Below the pieces are notes generated by a model. It was not told the DNA's origin, ran no database searches, and saw only the letters and a list, made by a program, of their open reading frames with translations. A DNA stretch of 64,000 nt from Cordilura impudica (lineage: Eukaryota > Arthropoda > Insecta > Diptera > Scathophagidae): the NCBI GenBank assembly GCA_963682025.1, contig OY821519.1, positions 70,560,025 to 70,624,024 on the forward strand. The letters run 5' to 3'. The translations under genes were made by a program, and so were the position numbers. This document shows, in pieces, positions 32,343-44,716 of this stretch. Within the stretch, counting starts at the first letter, position 1; every line of letters starts with the position of its first letter.

Positions 32343-33175
32343 TATAACTGCTAATGAATTATTTTAGATTTTTTTCAAATAAATTTCGTTGAAACAATTG
32401 CTGTCGTTATTATAGGGGTGTTTCAGATTTTTCCGATCGCGAGTGGATAATGTTTTAATTTTTAGATGTACGCGTTGAAGAACATGTTGTTTTTTTAGCA
32501 GTACACGTGCAAGAAAACGAACTTAAAATAAAGCTACACTCGATTCTGTGCGGTTTATGTGTGTTCGAAACAAAAAATACGTGATAGAAAAATGTTCGTG
32601 TAGATAACGAAATATAAAACGAAACACTTCATGATTGTGTTGAGCACCGAACAAAATTTAGAAACACACATAATTGATATGAAAATAAAAATATGTATTT
32701 GTTGGTCTGAGCTATGTTTGTTTACATTCATATATGTACGAGTTTTTTTTATTCAGTGTGAGTTTTTTTCTGAACTCTGGTTATTATTTATTTTTCGTCT
32801 GTTAGCAAATCTTTTTAATTCTTTGGCTGAGATAACGTCTTATATATTTATTTTTTTTTGTTTTTCACTTTAATATATTTTCATATTTCACTTTTAAATT
32901 TATTCAGTTTCCACTTTTAAATTTGGTTACTTGTATAATTTGTAATTTAAATAGCTGAACTTCACACCACGATTCTACTGATATTAATGAACAAAAATTC
33001 ACAATATGCAAATATTGAATACTTAGAAACAAAAATAACTGCATAACAAGCAGTTTTTCATCCCATATATTATATTATCCCAAAATAACGATCAAGACAA
33101 ATATGTTTCAACAGCCTGCATGATCAACTTGCTGTACATTTTGTTATTAGTAAATCAGTTTTAAGCGTAAGTTCG
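32343..33175. other. AT-rich sequence, nothing recognised
   Basis: No similarity to known proteins or to window repeats noticed. Confidence 0.45.
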
Positions 33176-33310
33176 AATCGCTTTCGAGTCTTTTTTTAAT
33201 CGCGCATGAGGTTAATCAGTTTTTAATCATCCAAAGGGCTCGAAAAAGACTAAGTAAGGTGATTTTTGTTAAAACAATCTTCCAAATGCTGACTGGGAAA
33301 CAAAATAAGC
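33176..33310 (+). repeat. Interspersed repeat, copy 2 (first copy at 1796-1945)
   Basis: Same ordered blocks as 1796-1945, e.g. 'cagtttttaatcatccaaag' and 'gatttttgttaaaacaatct'. Confidence 0.6.
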
Positions 33311-33354
33311 AAAAATTTTTCTGTATCTGTTTCCGTATATTTATGCTCATTACA

Positions 33355-33515
33355 TTTAATAATTTCTTTCAATTAAAAAAACCCTCTAACATTTTTGTAA
33401 ATTATCCTTATTAATTTTAAACATCATTGACAACCGTGGTTATAGTACTGTGTTTAGAACACGGCTGGAGGGTATTAAAGATTCGGCACGGCCGAATTTA
33501 ACACTTTTACTTGTT
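33355..33515 (+). mobile_element. Family A 3' end
   Basis: 'ggctggagggtattaaagat' 'tcggcacggccgaatttaac' 'acttttacttgtt', with the 7-bp hairpin ATTCGGC/GCCGAAT intact. The preceding 'gacaaccgtggttatagtac' recurs as a fragment at 38308-38345. Confidence 0.7.
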
Positions 33516-33558
33516 AAATCTCTGACTGATAAAAGTTAGTTTCCTCACAATTAAAAAA

Positions 33559-34337
33559 AACAAGTAAGAAAATTATAGTCGGTCTAGACCGACTATACGA
33601 TACCCTATATCATGCGTTTAGAAACCCTATCTCTTAGGCCCAACTAATTGGACATAGAAAATAAGCAAAAACCAAATTTGAGTGGCATTTTTATTAACTT
33701 TTTTGGCTGCAGATATGAAAAAGTTCATATCGGATGCTATATCTATGTCGGGACTAGGTCCAAAAATGGATCGATCCTGATCATGTTTGGTAAAGTCTCT
33801 TGTATTTTGCAAAAATATATACAAACAAAATTTGAGAAGAATCAGTGCAATATTTTTGTTTTTTAATAGATTTAAGTGAATATCGGGAAGCAGCTCTATA
33901 TGGGGCCAAAGGGATCCTTTTTGGACTACTCATTAATGGATGTAATGAACGCATACAAACCCAATTTGTGTAAGATCTATATGACAATTTGGATCTTATG
34001 GCAATTTATGTCGATTTCATAGGGGTAATTTGTATGGGGTCTAGGTCTGAACATGGACCGATTCTCACCAATTTCAATAGCGTTCATCTCATGGCCGATG
34101 AAAGCTTATATACCAAATTTCATCAAAATAAATTCATATTTGCGACCTGCAGTTTGATTACAAGGTTTACATGGACACACAGACGGACGGACGGACGGAC
34201 ATTGTTAAATCAACTCAAAAAGTGATTCTGATTCGATCGGTATAATTAAAGATAGGTCTAGGTCAAATATTTTTGGTTGTTACAAACAGCAGCACAAAGT
34301 CATTATACCCAAACCACATAGTGGTATAGGGTATAAA
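33559..34337 (-). mobile_element. Family B repeat, full length, minus strand
   Basis: AACAAGTAAGAAAATTATAG with the full palindrome at the left; 'accacatagtggtatagggt' 'ata' at the right. The GTCC tract reads ggacggacggacggac at about 34185. Confidence 0.85.
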
Positions 34338-35297
34338 AAAATAAAAAAATATTTTTTTTCATAGAAATTTCAAATATCTCTGAGATCATATATCTCTTTG
34401 ATTCAGATAATTTTTTTTATAAAACTTAAGAGATATTTATTGCTTGGGCAAAAAATAACTTTTTTAGTAACTCCATTACGTTGTACATATTTTCTTGTTT
34501 TGTTGTTGCTTAATTACATTTATTTATTGCTTGCTCCTGGCAAGTGCCTCTGACTGTCCCTTTGTGCTTTTCTTTTGTTTGTCTTTTTTTAACAACAATT
34601 TAGTTTTTGTTGTCTTTCTATTTCTATCTCATCAGCATTAACATCATCATCGCCATTAACATTATATTATACACTTTAGAGTTACCCAGAGAGTGAGTTA
34701 AGCTTGGCTTTTGTTGTTTTGTTGGTCGTAAATTTTTGAGTACCATACACAACAACAAACCTTAAATTTAATGTTAAGTATACGCATCAGTGGACGCAAT
34801 TTAATTATCATCATTGTGCTTTTTATTTTTTGTTTGTTTTTGTACTTTAGTATTCTATAGAAATATCGATGAATGTTTGTTGTTTTTCTATTTGTTTTCT
34901 TTTCATGTTATATCTTTTATTTATTCATTCATTCCATATTGTTAATGAATGTGAATTTAGGTATCATATAATTTATTTTAGCTATTTTTTTTAATTAAAG
35001 GTGTTGTTAAGCTGTTGCTATCAACAAATATTTATAAAAAAAGTAAACGTTATTATAATTTTCGTATGATACCTTTCAAGTTCAAGCTAAAAATATGGTA
35101 AATGCTATTTTAGAAAATTTAAGAAGAATATATAAAGCGCTTGATCATTCTGAGTTTGAAGAAACTCTGTTGTGTAACGCCATTGTGAACATTTGTTCAT
35201 ATTTAAGATTCTAAATATTTTTATGTGATTTAAAATCGAATAAGATATTTTTTTTTAGACCATTTAAAGCGAACTTTTGAACTTAAACCATTTTGAC

Positions 35298-35328
<31 letters not shown>

Positions 35329-35485
35329 AAAAATAGAACATCCAGAGAAGTGATTAAAATTATTCTCTAATGAACTTAACAATTGGTTGTCATAGAGCGA
35401 AGATTTTCTTTTGTGCTCGTAACTGATTAGTAGTTGTTATTTTTCATAAGTGAAAATATATCAAGAATAATTTTCTGAGTCGTTA
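34338..35485. other. AT-rich, apparently low-copy sequence
   Basis: Contains scattered CAT/ATC runs (34630-34670) and a poly-A run at 35299-35320. No gene or repeat recognised. Confidence 0.45.
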
Positions 35486-35745
35486 TAGCGATGTCCATGT
35501 AAACCTGTGTGTTCATGTAAACCTTGTAATCAAACTCGTGTTGTGAAATGTTATTACAATGTATTTGATACACCAGTATTTATACCCTATACCACTATGT
35601 GGCCACGACTTTGTGCTGATGTTTGTAACTACCAAAAATACGTGTAACTACCAAAATCACTTTGAGTCGATTCAGCTATGTCCGTCCGTCCGTCTGTCCA
35701 ACTGTGTTTCCATGTAAACCTTGTAATCAAATTACACAGGATATA
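35486..35745 (+). mobile_element. Family B repeat fragments
   Basis: 35486-35550 has 'agcgatgtccatgtaaacct' and 'ccttgtaatcaaact'; 35581-35745 is a shortened 5' end (tataccctataccactatgt ... 'gtccgtccgtccgtctgtcc' ... 'ccttgtaatcaaatta') lacking about 40 bp of the core. Confidence 0.65.
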
Positions 35746-36602
35746 TCTGTGGTTTTCTGGAATAACCGCTTATGTCCATTTTTGTCAGTTTTGAGTTAAC
35801 GATGCCAAATATATTATTTTTTAACGCTCTTTACATGTGTTAAATTTTTTTAAAAAAAATTTGACCATTTCTGAGTTTTTTCTTTAAATAACGACGTAAC
35901 TTAAATGTTTATTAAATTAATTTGCAGCACTAACGACGTATGTCCACCTACGTTTGATCGCTGAAAAAAAAAAAAAAAAAAAAAAACAATAATTTTGGAT
36001 TAGTTTTCAGTTTATAACCACTTGTAAAAACTTGTGCGTTTATTTCTGTTGTTTTTTGTCACTATTATTCTTGATACGTTGTTATATTCTCATCCCGTCC
36101 CGTTAACTTTTTGTTGACGAACAAAAAAATCCATTTTTCAAGCAACATCAACTTATGTCTACATGGGTGGTTGTATTGTTAGTTTTCTCTGCAAGTTGTT
36201 TTATCTGCACACACTTTAAGTTAATTTACATGTTGTTTTTTTCATCCTTCTCTAGGATCTATTCCTCTGAAGATTTTTGACTCAATATTTTGTATAAAGT
36301 ATTTATTGCCCATATCTACAGGACTGTTAAATAAAAAGCTCTAAAAACTTTATATCGAGCCTATTTCAAATATTTCAAATATAACATTTTTTGGCTCCCC
36401 TGAACATTTTGATTTTATGACATACGCGGTTATTCTAGAAAACCACAGATATATCAGTTTGTCATTCCATTTGTAATGCACCGACCCCAGAAAGTATAAA
36501 TATTCTTGATCTTATAACAACTCGAGACGATATAGCGATGTCCGTCTGCCGTTTGTCTGTATGTCTTTTTGTCTGTCATTCTGTTGAAATCACGCTCATT
36601 CA

Positions 36603-36636
<34 letters not shown>

Positions 36637-36710
36637 TTCACCTGGGAAAAAAATATAATACTGTTTGCTATTATTTTGAGCAGGTTGGTGTTGAATTTGT
36701 AGCCTCTAAG
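35746..36710 (+). mobile_element. Family A repeat, split by a family-C element
   Basis: 'acaggatatat' before and 'atatatcagtttgtcattcc' after the insert join to the family-A 5' end. It continues 'gaccccagaaagtataaata', 'gatatagcgatgtccgtctg', a 31-bp poly-A at about 36603, 'cacctgg' and 'tattttgagcaggttggt'. Confidence 0.6.
35757..36448 (+). mobile_element. Family C transposon, copy 4 (692 bp)
   Basis: CTGTGGTTTTCTGGAATAAC ... GGTTATTCTAGAAAACCACA, flanked by ATAT (up to ATATAT) on both sides. It has lost one pair of the internal ACGTATGTC-type words where a poly-A run stands at 35966-35986. Confidence 0.8.
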
Positions 36711-36997
36711 CCTAATAGCCGAAAAACGAAAATATGTAGGTATGAATAAAAGTAGTGAAAAATGTTTTTTTTTGTAACAGAACATGTGATGCATACAAAT
36801 TTTTGTTTGCTTGTTGTTTTTTGTGGTTGTGCACGAATTTTTGTCGATGAGCGTAAGAGAATATCCAAAATTGTGATACTCTTACTCTCTTCAAACAAAC
36901 AGAAATTTAATTGTATGTATCTACATTTACGCTGCTGGAATTTAATAACTGTTTTCAATTAAAAAAACCACGAAAATGCCTACAATTTTTCTTTCTC
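36711..36997. other. AT-rich sequence, nothing recognised
   Basis: Short overlapping frames exist on both strands without similarity. Confidence 0.4.
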
Positions 36998-38113
36998 TAC
37001 GAGGGCAGTTCGGAAATTTCTTAGCCTAGCAATGAAAGAGAATAGTTAGGTTTTCAAAAATATTTTTATTTTTCAATATAATCTCCTGAAACTTCAAAAC
37101 ACTTAGTCCAACGCTTATCTAGCAATTCTATCCCTTGATTAAAATAGTTTTCCTCAAGGTCTTCAAAATAGTGGTTTACAGCTGTAATTGCATCTTAATT
37201 TGAGGTAAAACGCTTGGCAGCAAGGAATTTTTTTTAGATTTGGGAACAGGTAAAAGCACTGGGAGCTAAATCAGGAGAATAAGGTGGGTGGTCAAGCAAC
37301 TCGTACTTTAATTCATTGATTTTTAGCCATTGTTAAAACACTCTTGTGCGCTGGTGCGTTGTCTTGATGAAATTATTTTTTTTTGTAAGCAAGTACGTTT
37401 TTCTCGAATTTTTACATTTAATTGATCCAAAAATTTGCAATAGTACTCTGAATTTATTGTTTTACCCTTTTGCAGATAGTCGATCAATAAAATACCTCTG
37501 AAGTTCCAAAAATCCGTTGCCATAACCTTACCAGCCGATTGAATTATTTTTGCCTTCTTTGGGGCTCTTCCTCCAGCTTCAGTCCATTGTTTGGATTGTT
37601 CTTCTGTCTCTGGAGTATAGTGGTGGATCCATGTCTCATCAACAGTTATGAAACGACGCTTAAAATCCATTACATTTTTCTTAAAACTATCCGAACAAGC
37701 TAGAGAAATTTTCATTCTTAGGCGTTTTTGGTCGACTGGTAACAAAGCGGCACCCATCTTGCAGAAAGCTTTTTCATCTGTAGTTCTTCATGCAAAATTA
37801 AATGTACTCGATCATTTGAGATGCCCATGATATTAGCTATTTCATGCACTTTTATTCATGGATCATCTAATACCATATCATGCACTTCGGCTACCATTTC
37901 TGTTGTTGTTGCTGTTTTCGGACGTCCACTACGTGGTTCATTTTCAATGCTTGTACGACCATGTTTAAATTCAGCAACCCAATTTTTTACTGTTGCATAT
38001 GAAGGAGCACTTTCACCTAACACATTCACCTTATCATTATAAATTTCTTGTCCCGATAAACCTTTTTTATGTAAATATTTAATGACACTACGAATTTCTA
38101 ATTTTTCCATTGT
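36998..38113 (-). pseudogene. mariner transposase relic (cecropia-like end)
   Basis: The left end, TACGAGGGCAGTTCGGAAAT, is a mariner terminus; the matching right end is missing. From ATG 38110 down: MEKLEIRSVIKYLHKKGLSG, SAPSYATVKNWVAEFKHGRTS, SGRPKTATT, HEELQMKKLSARWVP, FITVDETWIHHYTPETEEQS (first Asp), APKKAKIIQSAGKVMATDFW, HQDNAPAHKSVL (second Asp, about 37355), ELLDHPPYSPDLAPS and KRWTKCFEVSGDYIE (C-terminus, about 37085). The third catalytic Asp codon after APS is lost through a one-base deletion, which reads PSAF. At least four frameshifts. Longest frames 37323-37757 and 37856-38110. Confidence 0.85.
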
Positions 38114-38339
38114 AAAAAAATCGCGGATACGTTTTTTTGAACACCTGTTTCTATATGAAGGAGTTGCAAGATCGAGACGAAATTTAACATGTGTTCATAG
38201 CAGAGATGGAACTTACCAAAACACTTAACCTTTTTCTGTTTAAACCGCGCTTTCTGTGCCAGGCTAAGCACTTGCCGAACCGCCTCCGTAGTCTTATTTG
38301 CGTTAGTGTTGACAGCCTTGGTTATAATATTGTGCTTAG

Positions 38340-38885
38340 AACACGGGTGGGTATTGCTCAGATAGGCCATGTCTCATCGATCGAAATAAACGGAAATCAG
38401 AAGGAGCAATGTCTTGTGAATGTCGCTGGTGGGGCAGAAGTTTCCCAGGTTTTGACCGGTGCCGTAACATGTGGATGAGCATTAGTATCAAGTAAAATAA
38501 CTATTATGACTGGAGTAGTATTGAGTGTTCCACTCAATCTCATCAATTGTATTCGATAGATAGCTCCTGTAATAGTTTCGTTCATAATAACGACTCCAAG
38601 CTAATCCCACCAAATACACAACAAGAGTGTTTTCCATGAATATATGGCCAGGTGGTCCCATTCCCTGTCCAATTTCATTGTCTTATCTCCTTGTCTAATT
38701 TCCTTGTTTCTGAATCATTCCAAATGATTGTAAACGATGTTAAATTGCTTGTTGCGTTACTCCTACTGTAAGTGCAAGTTCTTGCATTTGGAGCAAATCC
38801 CACTGTTCATACACTTTCGATAACTTCTCTCACTTAAGGCAGCCTCACGATTCTCGCACGAACTAAATGTATATCTTATAGCAAA
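38340..38885 (-). pseudogene. mariner transposase relic (irritans-like)
   Basis: Minus strand from 38880 down: YEQWDLLQMQELALTVGVTQ, QAISHRLQSFGMIQKQGN (second HTH), then GKTLLLCIWWD.LGVVYYEL, TITGAIYRIQLMRLSGTLN, VIILLDTNAHPHVTAPVK (second catalytic region) and FTRHCSF..FISIDETWPI, corresponding to the SPD.APSD..LF region. CIWWD..GVVYYELL is characteristic of irritans-group mariners. Heavily mutated; no ends identified. Confidence 0.7.
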
Positions 38886-40282
38886 TTCGCGAATACTTCA
38901 AGGTTATGTTGTTGAGACGACAATGACGTTTTACAACTGAAAATTTATTAACGAAAAAAGAAAAGAATTTTATTTTTTAAACAATTTAAAAAAAAAGACT
39001 TGTAGAAAACTTAAAGACACACAAAATGTAAACAATGAAATTGTTAATTTTTGCCGTCGATGTTATCCGTTGTAGTTTTGGCTATTTTTTGTACGCAACG
39101 GAATACCGTCTCGCTGCGGTCTAATTTATATTTGTTTTAAAGCTTTTATAAAATATTTTAAAGAAATAATTTGATTTTTTTTGTTCAAAAATATTTTGAT
39201 TTAATTTTTTTTGCATAAAACTCGACCAACAACATTGCGCACGATATTACAAAACTAAAATGTACCACTTATTTTTAATTAAAAAAAGCTAGAACTAATA
39301 GATAAGAATTCATCACAAAAATACTTAAAAATTGCTATGCAATGGCCAATTTTAACTCGAATATAGATTATTTTCTTCATTTCTGTTTAGCTGAAATACA
39401 AGTAAATAATTCTTAAATTTTGTTGAAACTGTCATAATTGTACTGTGATGTAAAATATTTGATATCTTAATGTGTATGAACAACATTTAATTGTAATTAT
39501 ACAGCTTATAAGAATTTTATGATAAAAAAAAGATATAATGTACACACACTCGCAGCCAGTAGCGAAAACAAACAACAACGGCAAAAATTATGTTTTTGTA
39601 GGTACTCGTATGTAACCTTTTGGTAAAATTGTGCAATGAGCCATAACGAATTAATTAGTTTTTGAAAAAGTTAAACAAAAAATTTATTTTTTTTTTTACT
39701 TTTGGTCTAAAAACACGACAAAAACATTATTATGTGTGTGTGTGTGTTTTTTATTTTTGTTAAAACTTATAAGCAGTTTATTTATAATTTTTTTTTATGT
39801 GTTTGTTGGTCTGGAACAGACAGACGGACAGACAATTGAGTCAACTCAAATACACACACACGCATACACACATATCAATCATCCAGTCAGCCAGTCACAA
39901 ATTTATCAAACATTTATCTAGCCCTGTTCTTTCCTTTGTTCTCTTTCCCTTTCACTCTCTCTCTCTCCGAGTCTCTCTGACTCTCTGTTTATAATGGACT
40001 ATTTTTTATATTAAATCAACTAAAATATTTTAATTTTGTTTTATGTACATATATCAAATACACACTTTTTTGTCGTTACGCTTTAATTGTTCTATAGTAA
40101 AATAAAAATAGTTAGAGTAACAGCAACAACAAAATCAAGTTAATGAAGTATTCAAATTATTTTCAATTTTTTCAACATTCAACTTTTAGCGGAAAACCAG
40201 TTCTAGGAAATTTTTAGAAAGGGTCCTAAGTCCAACTATACTGAGGTTATAAATGAGGTTATAAGTGATTATTATATATGAT
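38886..40282. other. AT-rich, apparently low-copy sequence with microsatellites
   Basis: (GT)8 at 39732-39747, CA-rich 39850-39875, (CT)n at 39953-39968. A 29-codon frame at 39035-39121 begins MKLLIFAVDV but is too short to call. No repeat family copy noticed. Confidence 0.45.
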
Positions 40283-41388
40283 AACTAGTATACCCTGTCG
40301 TGCTTCGTAACGACTTACCGAGACTTATTGACATGTTATCATAATAATTTTTTCTTACGAAGTTTGTATTCTACAATTAAAACATTTTCTTTTATTATAT
40401 TTATGTTTTTTCATTCGGTGCAAAAATTATCAAATTTTTCGGTGTTCCTACTCTGGAGAGAGAGTAGCTAGCTACATAGAGCTGCCCGTGCGAAAAACAT
40501 GGATTTCGACAATATTTTATACTAACAATTTTTGATTTTAACAATTTTTGATTTTGGTGATTTTTGATTTTGAAGATTTTTGTTATTCACGATTTTCGTT
40601 TTTGGCGGTTTTTGAATTTGGCGATTCCGAACATTTTTTTCACAACTACTCCCGTTGTCAACAACTTCAAGACTGTCGCTTTCATATTTAGTTGTGTAAG
40701 AGGTGCCACGCCCACTAATCCTCTCCCGCCCGTTTTTTATCTGACTACTTTAATATCTGATGGCATTGTATAGTGTCAGAGTCAAGGCTTTCCCTTTTAT
40801 AGTACTCCAGTTACAATATATTATATATTTACTTTGTATGGGCGGTGCCACGCCTGCTTCAATAACGCCCATTTTGTTCGCCTAATCACACGAATAACTT
40901 ATGGGCTAACGCAAAGTCCCACGCTCTCACTATCACGGTACTCCAGATATATGACATAATTTAATTTTTTTTGTCCGGCTCCTCAAATCAGTAATAGATA
41001 ACCTCAGATAAATTTCCAATGATCTCTCTGCCTACTATGATATGAGATGTATGATATTGAATAATTACTTTGTATGGGAGGTGCCACGCACACTTATCCG
41101 ATCCCGCCCATTTTGGGCATGGCTACTAACATTAATAATAGGTGACCTCACACAAATTTGCAAAGCTCGCCCTGTCATAGTACTCACTATATATGATACT
41201 AAAAATTCACTTTTTATGGGAGGTGCCGCGCCCCCAAAAAATATGAAAAAAAATTTATGGCCTATAGTTCCTTCAAGATATACAGTAAGACTCCGTAAAA
41301 ATTTTAGGAAGATCGGTCCTATGGTTTAGTCTCTTATAAGGCATAAACAAACAAATAAACATACATACTTTCGCTTTTAAATATATGG
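40283..41388 (+). mobile_element. Family K repeat with GGTGCCACGCC blocks
   Basis: Starts 'aactagtataccctgtcgtg', contains four 'ggaggtgccacgcccac'-type blocks (about 40695, 40838, 41080, 41222), each preceded by 'tttgtatggg' or similar, and ends 'ataaacaaacaaataaacat' 'acatactttcgcttttaaat' 'atatgg'. The CAAACAAA-ACATAC-TTTCGC-TATATA end is a widespread fly repeat terminus. Class uncertain; no coding frame with similarity. Confidence 0.6.
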
Positions 41389-42153
41389 ATGAATTACCAT
41401 GTTAGTAGGAGGTAGTTTACGGATTATTGCATCAAGCAGAGTTGATCTAGCGATGTCCGTGATTCTGTATTACAGTTGAAATCATTAATATGACCATAGA
41501 ATTTAGGAGGAACAAAATCTACTGTATTAGCTGTCCACTTTGGGGTAATATGAAAAAATGGGGGAAAATTATTCAATACAAATAATTATTCAAACTAAAC
41601 ACCTCACCTTAAAAATTTTTTAAATTCCAAAAATTATTAAAAAAAATAATTTAAAAAAAATTTATCAAAATTTATTTTTTTTACAAAAAAAAAAAAAAAA
41701 TAAAAAAAAAATTATTTTTTTACAAAAAAAAAAAAAAAATTTATTTAAAAAAATTAAATTAAAAAAAATTAAAATAATTAAAAAAAAAAAAAAAATAAAT
41801 TAAAATTTAAAAAAAATTAAAAAAAAAAAATTAAATTAAGATTTATTTTGTGACTAATATTATTTGTGAGATTTTTTTATTTTTTCGGGCTAATTATGGT
41901 CAATTAAATATTAAGATGATAATAAAAAAATTCAAATTATTACATCCTTTTCACTCGACGTTTCGTTGACGGTATTTCAACTTCTTCTGGAGTGTGAACT
42001 TTATTTATTTGATTTTATTTTATTACATTGTCAAGTATTAAATTTGTATAAAAAACTGGACATCACAACACAAAATTTTAATAAATTTAATAAATAATTA
42101 CAATTTTAAAAAATCACAGTTTAACCTAACAACTAGTATCACAGATTGTTTAT

Positions 42154-42185
<32 letters not shown>

Positions 42186-42420
42186 AAAAAAAATATTAAA
42201 AAAAAAATTAAAAAAAATTAAAAAAAAATTAAAAAAAAATTTAAAAAAAAAATTTTAAAAAAAAAATTAAAAAAAAAAAATTAAAAAAAAAAAATAAAAA
42301 AAAATTAAAAAAAAAAATTAAAAAAAAATTAAAAAAAAAAAATTAAAAAAAAAATTAAAAAAAAAAAATTATAAAAAAAAAATTTAAAAACAATTATCCA
42401 ATATTATTTTTTTCATAAAA
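41389..42420. other. A-rich low-complexity tracts
   Basis: 41615-41835 and 42140-42420 are almost entirely A runs separated by T or TT. Between them, 41836-42139 is AT-rich. 41440-41470 has a family-A-like word (gttgatctagcgatgtccgt). Confidence 0.7.
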
Positions 42421-42622
42421 AAAAATCTAAAAAAATTTGGTTAAGGTACAAGGTCGTTGGTTATCAATTCAAATTGATAAGTATTCAGATTTAGCCCTTA
42501 TAAAAATATCACCTATCATATATGTATGTATATGTACCTATCTTGGCGAAATTCGGTTCATAATTTTTTTATTACACCATAAATCAGCAGTTCGAAAAAG
42601 AGTTTTTAGTTTTAATCTATCG

Positions 42623-42650
<28 letters not shown>

Positions 42651-42653
<3 letters not shown>

Positions 42654-43396
42654 ATAGTCGGTCTAGACCGCTATACGATACCCTATACCATGCGTTTTGA
42701 GACTCTATCTCTCAGGTCCAACTAACTGGATATAGAAAATAAGCATAAACCAAATTTGAGTGGGAATTTTATTAATTTTTTTTTGGCTGCAGATATGAAA
42801 AAGTTCATATCGGATGCTATATCTATATGGGGACTAGGCCCAAAAATGGAATGATCCTGACCATGTTTGGTAGTCTCTTCTATTTTGAAAAAATATATAC
42901 AAACAAAATTTGAGAAGAATCAGTGCAATATTTTTGTTTTGTGATAGATTTAAGTGAAGATCGGGAAGCAGCTCTATATGGGGCCTATGACTAAAAGTTG
43001 TCCCATAGGGATTATTTTTGGACTACTGATTAATGGATGTAATAAACACATACAAACCCAATTTGACTAAGATTTATACGATAATTTGGATCTTATGGCA
43101 ATTTAAGTCGATTTCATAGGGTTCATTTGTATGGCGGCTAGGCCTGAACATGAACCGATTATCTCAATAGCGTTCATCCTATGGCCGATAAAAGCTTACA
43201 TACCAAATTTCATCGAAATATATTCATATTTGCGACCTGCAGTTTGATTACAAGCTTTACATGGACAACAGACGGACGGACGGATGGACGGACATCGTTA
43301 AATCGAATCAGATAGTGATTCTGATTCGATTGGTATAATAAAAGATGGGTCTAGGTCAAATATTTTTGGTAGTTACAAAAATTTTTATAGGGTATA
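42651..43396 (-). mobile_element. Family B repeat, nearly full length, minus strand
   Basis: 'attatagtcggtctagacc' at the left (one palindrome base lost) to 'atttttatagggtata' at the right, where the outermost ~25 bp are deleted. It is preceded by a 30-bp poly-A. Confidence 0.8.
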
Positions 43397-43559
43397 CAAA
43401 TGTATAGATTTACTTTAAATTTGATTTCACAAATTTGTGCCATGATCGGCCAATTTTTCCTATATAAAATATTTCGTCTCAGCAGTCAACAAATTCATAA
43501 TAATTCCATTTTAGTATAGTTGGACCTACATATGTATGATAAGTTTTCGTAACGTATGT

Positions 43560-43616
43560 ATGGTTAGGGTATGGTATAGTCGGTTTAGACCGACTATATT
43601 TTCGTAGCTGGTTTTA
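43560..43616 (+). mobile_element. Family B 3' end, abutting the next copy
   Basis: 'ggtatggtatagtcggttta' 'gaccgactatattttcgtag' followed directly by a B 5' start at 43617. Confidence 0.65.
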
Positions 43617-44294
43617 ATATAACCTATACCGCTATGTGATCAGGGTATAATGACTTTGTGCTGATGTTTGTAACTACCATAAATATTTGATCTAGACTGA
43701 TCGACTCAACATCACTTTCAGAGTCGATTTAGTGATGTCCGTCTGTGTGTCCATGTAAACCTTGTAATAAAACTACAGGTCGCAATATGAATACATTTTG
43801 ATGAAATTTGGCATATATGTATTTGTATAAGATAAACGCTATTGAAATTGGTGAAAATCGGTGCATCTTCAGACCTAGTCGCCATACAATTTACCCCTAT
43901 GAGATCGACTTAAATTGCCATAAAATCCAAATTATCGAATTGGGTTTGTGTGTGTATTACACCCATTAATCAGTACTCCAGTAGGAAAATTCTTAGTCAT
44001 AGTTCCCATATAAAGCTGCCTCCCGGTCTTCACTTAAACCTTTCAAAAATAAAAATATTGCAAAAAATTTTCTAAAACTTGGTTTGTATGTTTTTGCAAA
44101 AGGAGTGACTTACCTAAACATGGGTAATCAGTCCATTTCGGCTTAGTCCCCATATAAATATAGCATCCATATAGACTTTTTCAGATATGCAGGTAATAAA
44201 AATAATGAAAATTTCGCATATTTTCTATATACAATTATTTGGACCTAAAACAAATTCACTGAACGCATGGTGTAGGGTATCGTATAGTCGGTTA
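43617..44294 (+). mobile_element. Family B repeat, nearly full length
   Basis: 'ataacctataccgctatgtg' to 'agggtatcgtatagtcggt'; the right half of the palindrome and the CTTACTTGTT end are missing. Confidence 0.8.
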
Positions 44295-44353
44295 ATAGTG
44301 TGTAAAATTTCTGTCATTTTCATCATCTTTTCAGTATAACTGATTTATATACT

Positions 44354-44716
44354 CCAGCAGATTCCAGCGCCAGAAATTCGAGTGCAATTTCTAGGCAGCT
44401 TTATTTTTCAACTTAGCCAATTCACAAACCAACACTTTTATGGTTTATTATTATTGTGAATGAAGATAACAAACTCATTAACAAACACATTAACAAATTT
44501 AATAAAACAGACATAGCATATGTATAATTTTATGTATGTGTTAGTAGCAACTTTAAATGCAATTTACTCAAAATTATGGAAAAAATTTAAAAATCTGTAA
44601 ATCTGCAAAACGGCTAAAAAGAAATACCTTTCAAATAATATACGTTTGGTCAAAATTGGGATAAAACGGTAGAACAAAACATCGGTCACAAGAAATGGCG
44701 TAGCCTATTAATAGCA
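44354..44716 (-). mobile_element. Family D element, minus strand
   Basis: Reverse complement ends ...GGAATCTGCTGG, an accepted CTRR-type variant of CTAG; internal words 'tgctactaacacatacataa' and 'accgatgttttgttctaccg' as in other copies. Confidence 0.65.

Noticed and set aside
33648..33866. 72-codon frame that recurs at 7901, 57610 and elsewhere, suggesting a conserved protein
   Set aside because: The recurrence comes from repeated family-B DNA; frames are not kept preferentially and no known domain is seen.
36600..36794. Frame with a poly-Phe C-terminus
   Set aside because: The end is translation of a 31-bp poly-A run.
39035..39124. 29-codon frame beginning MKLLIFAVDVI, signal-peptide-like
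   Set aside because: Too short and no conserved neighbour or splice evidence; expected by chance in AT-rich DNA.
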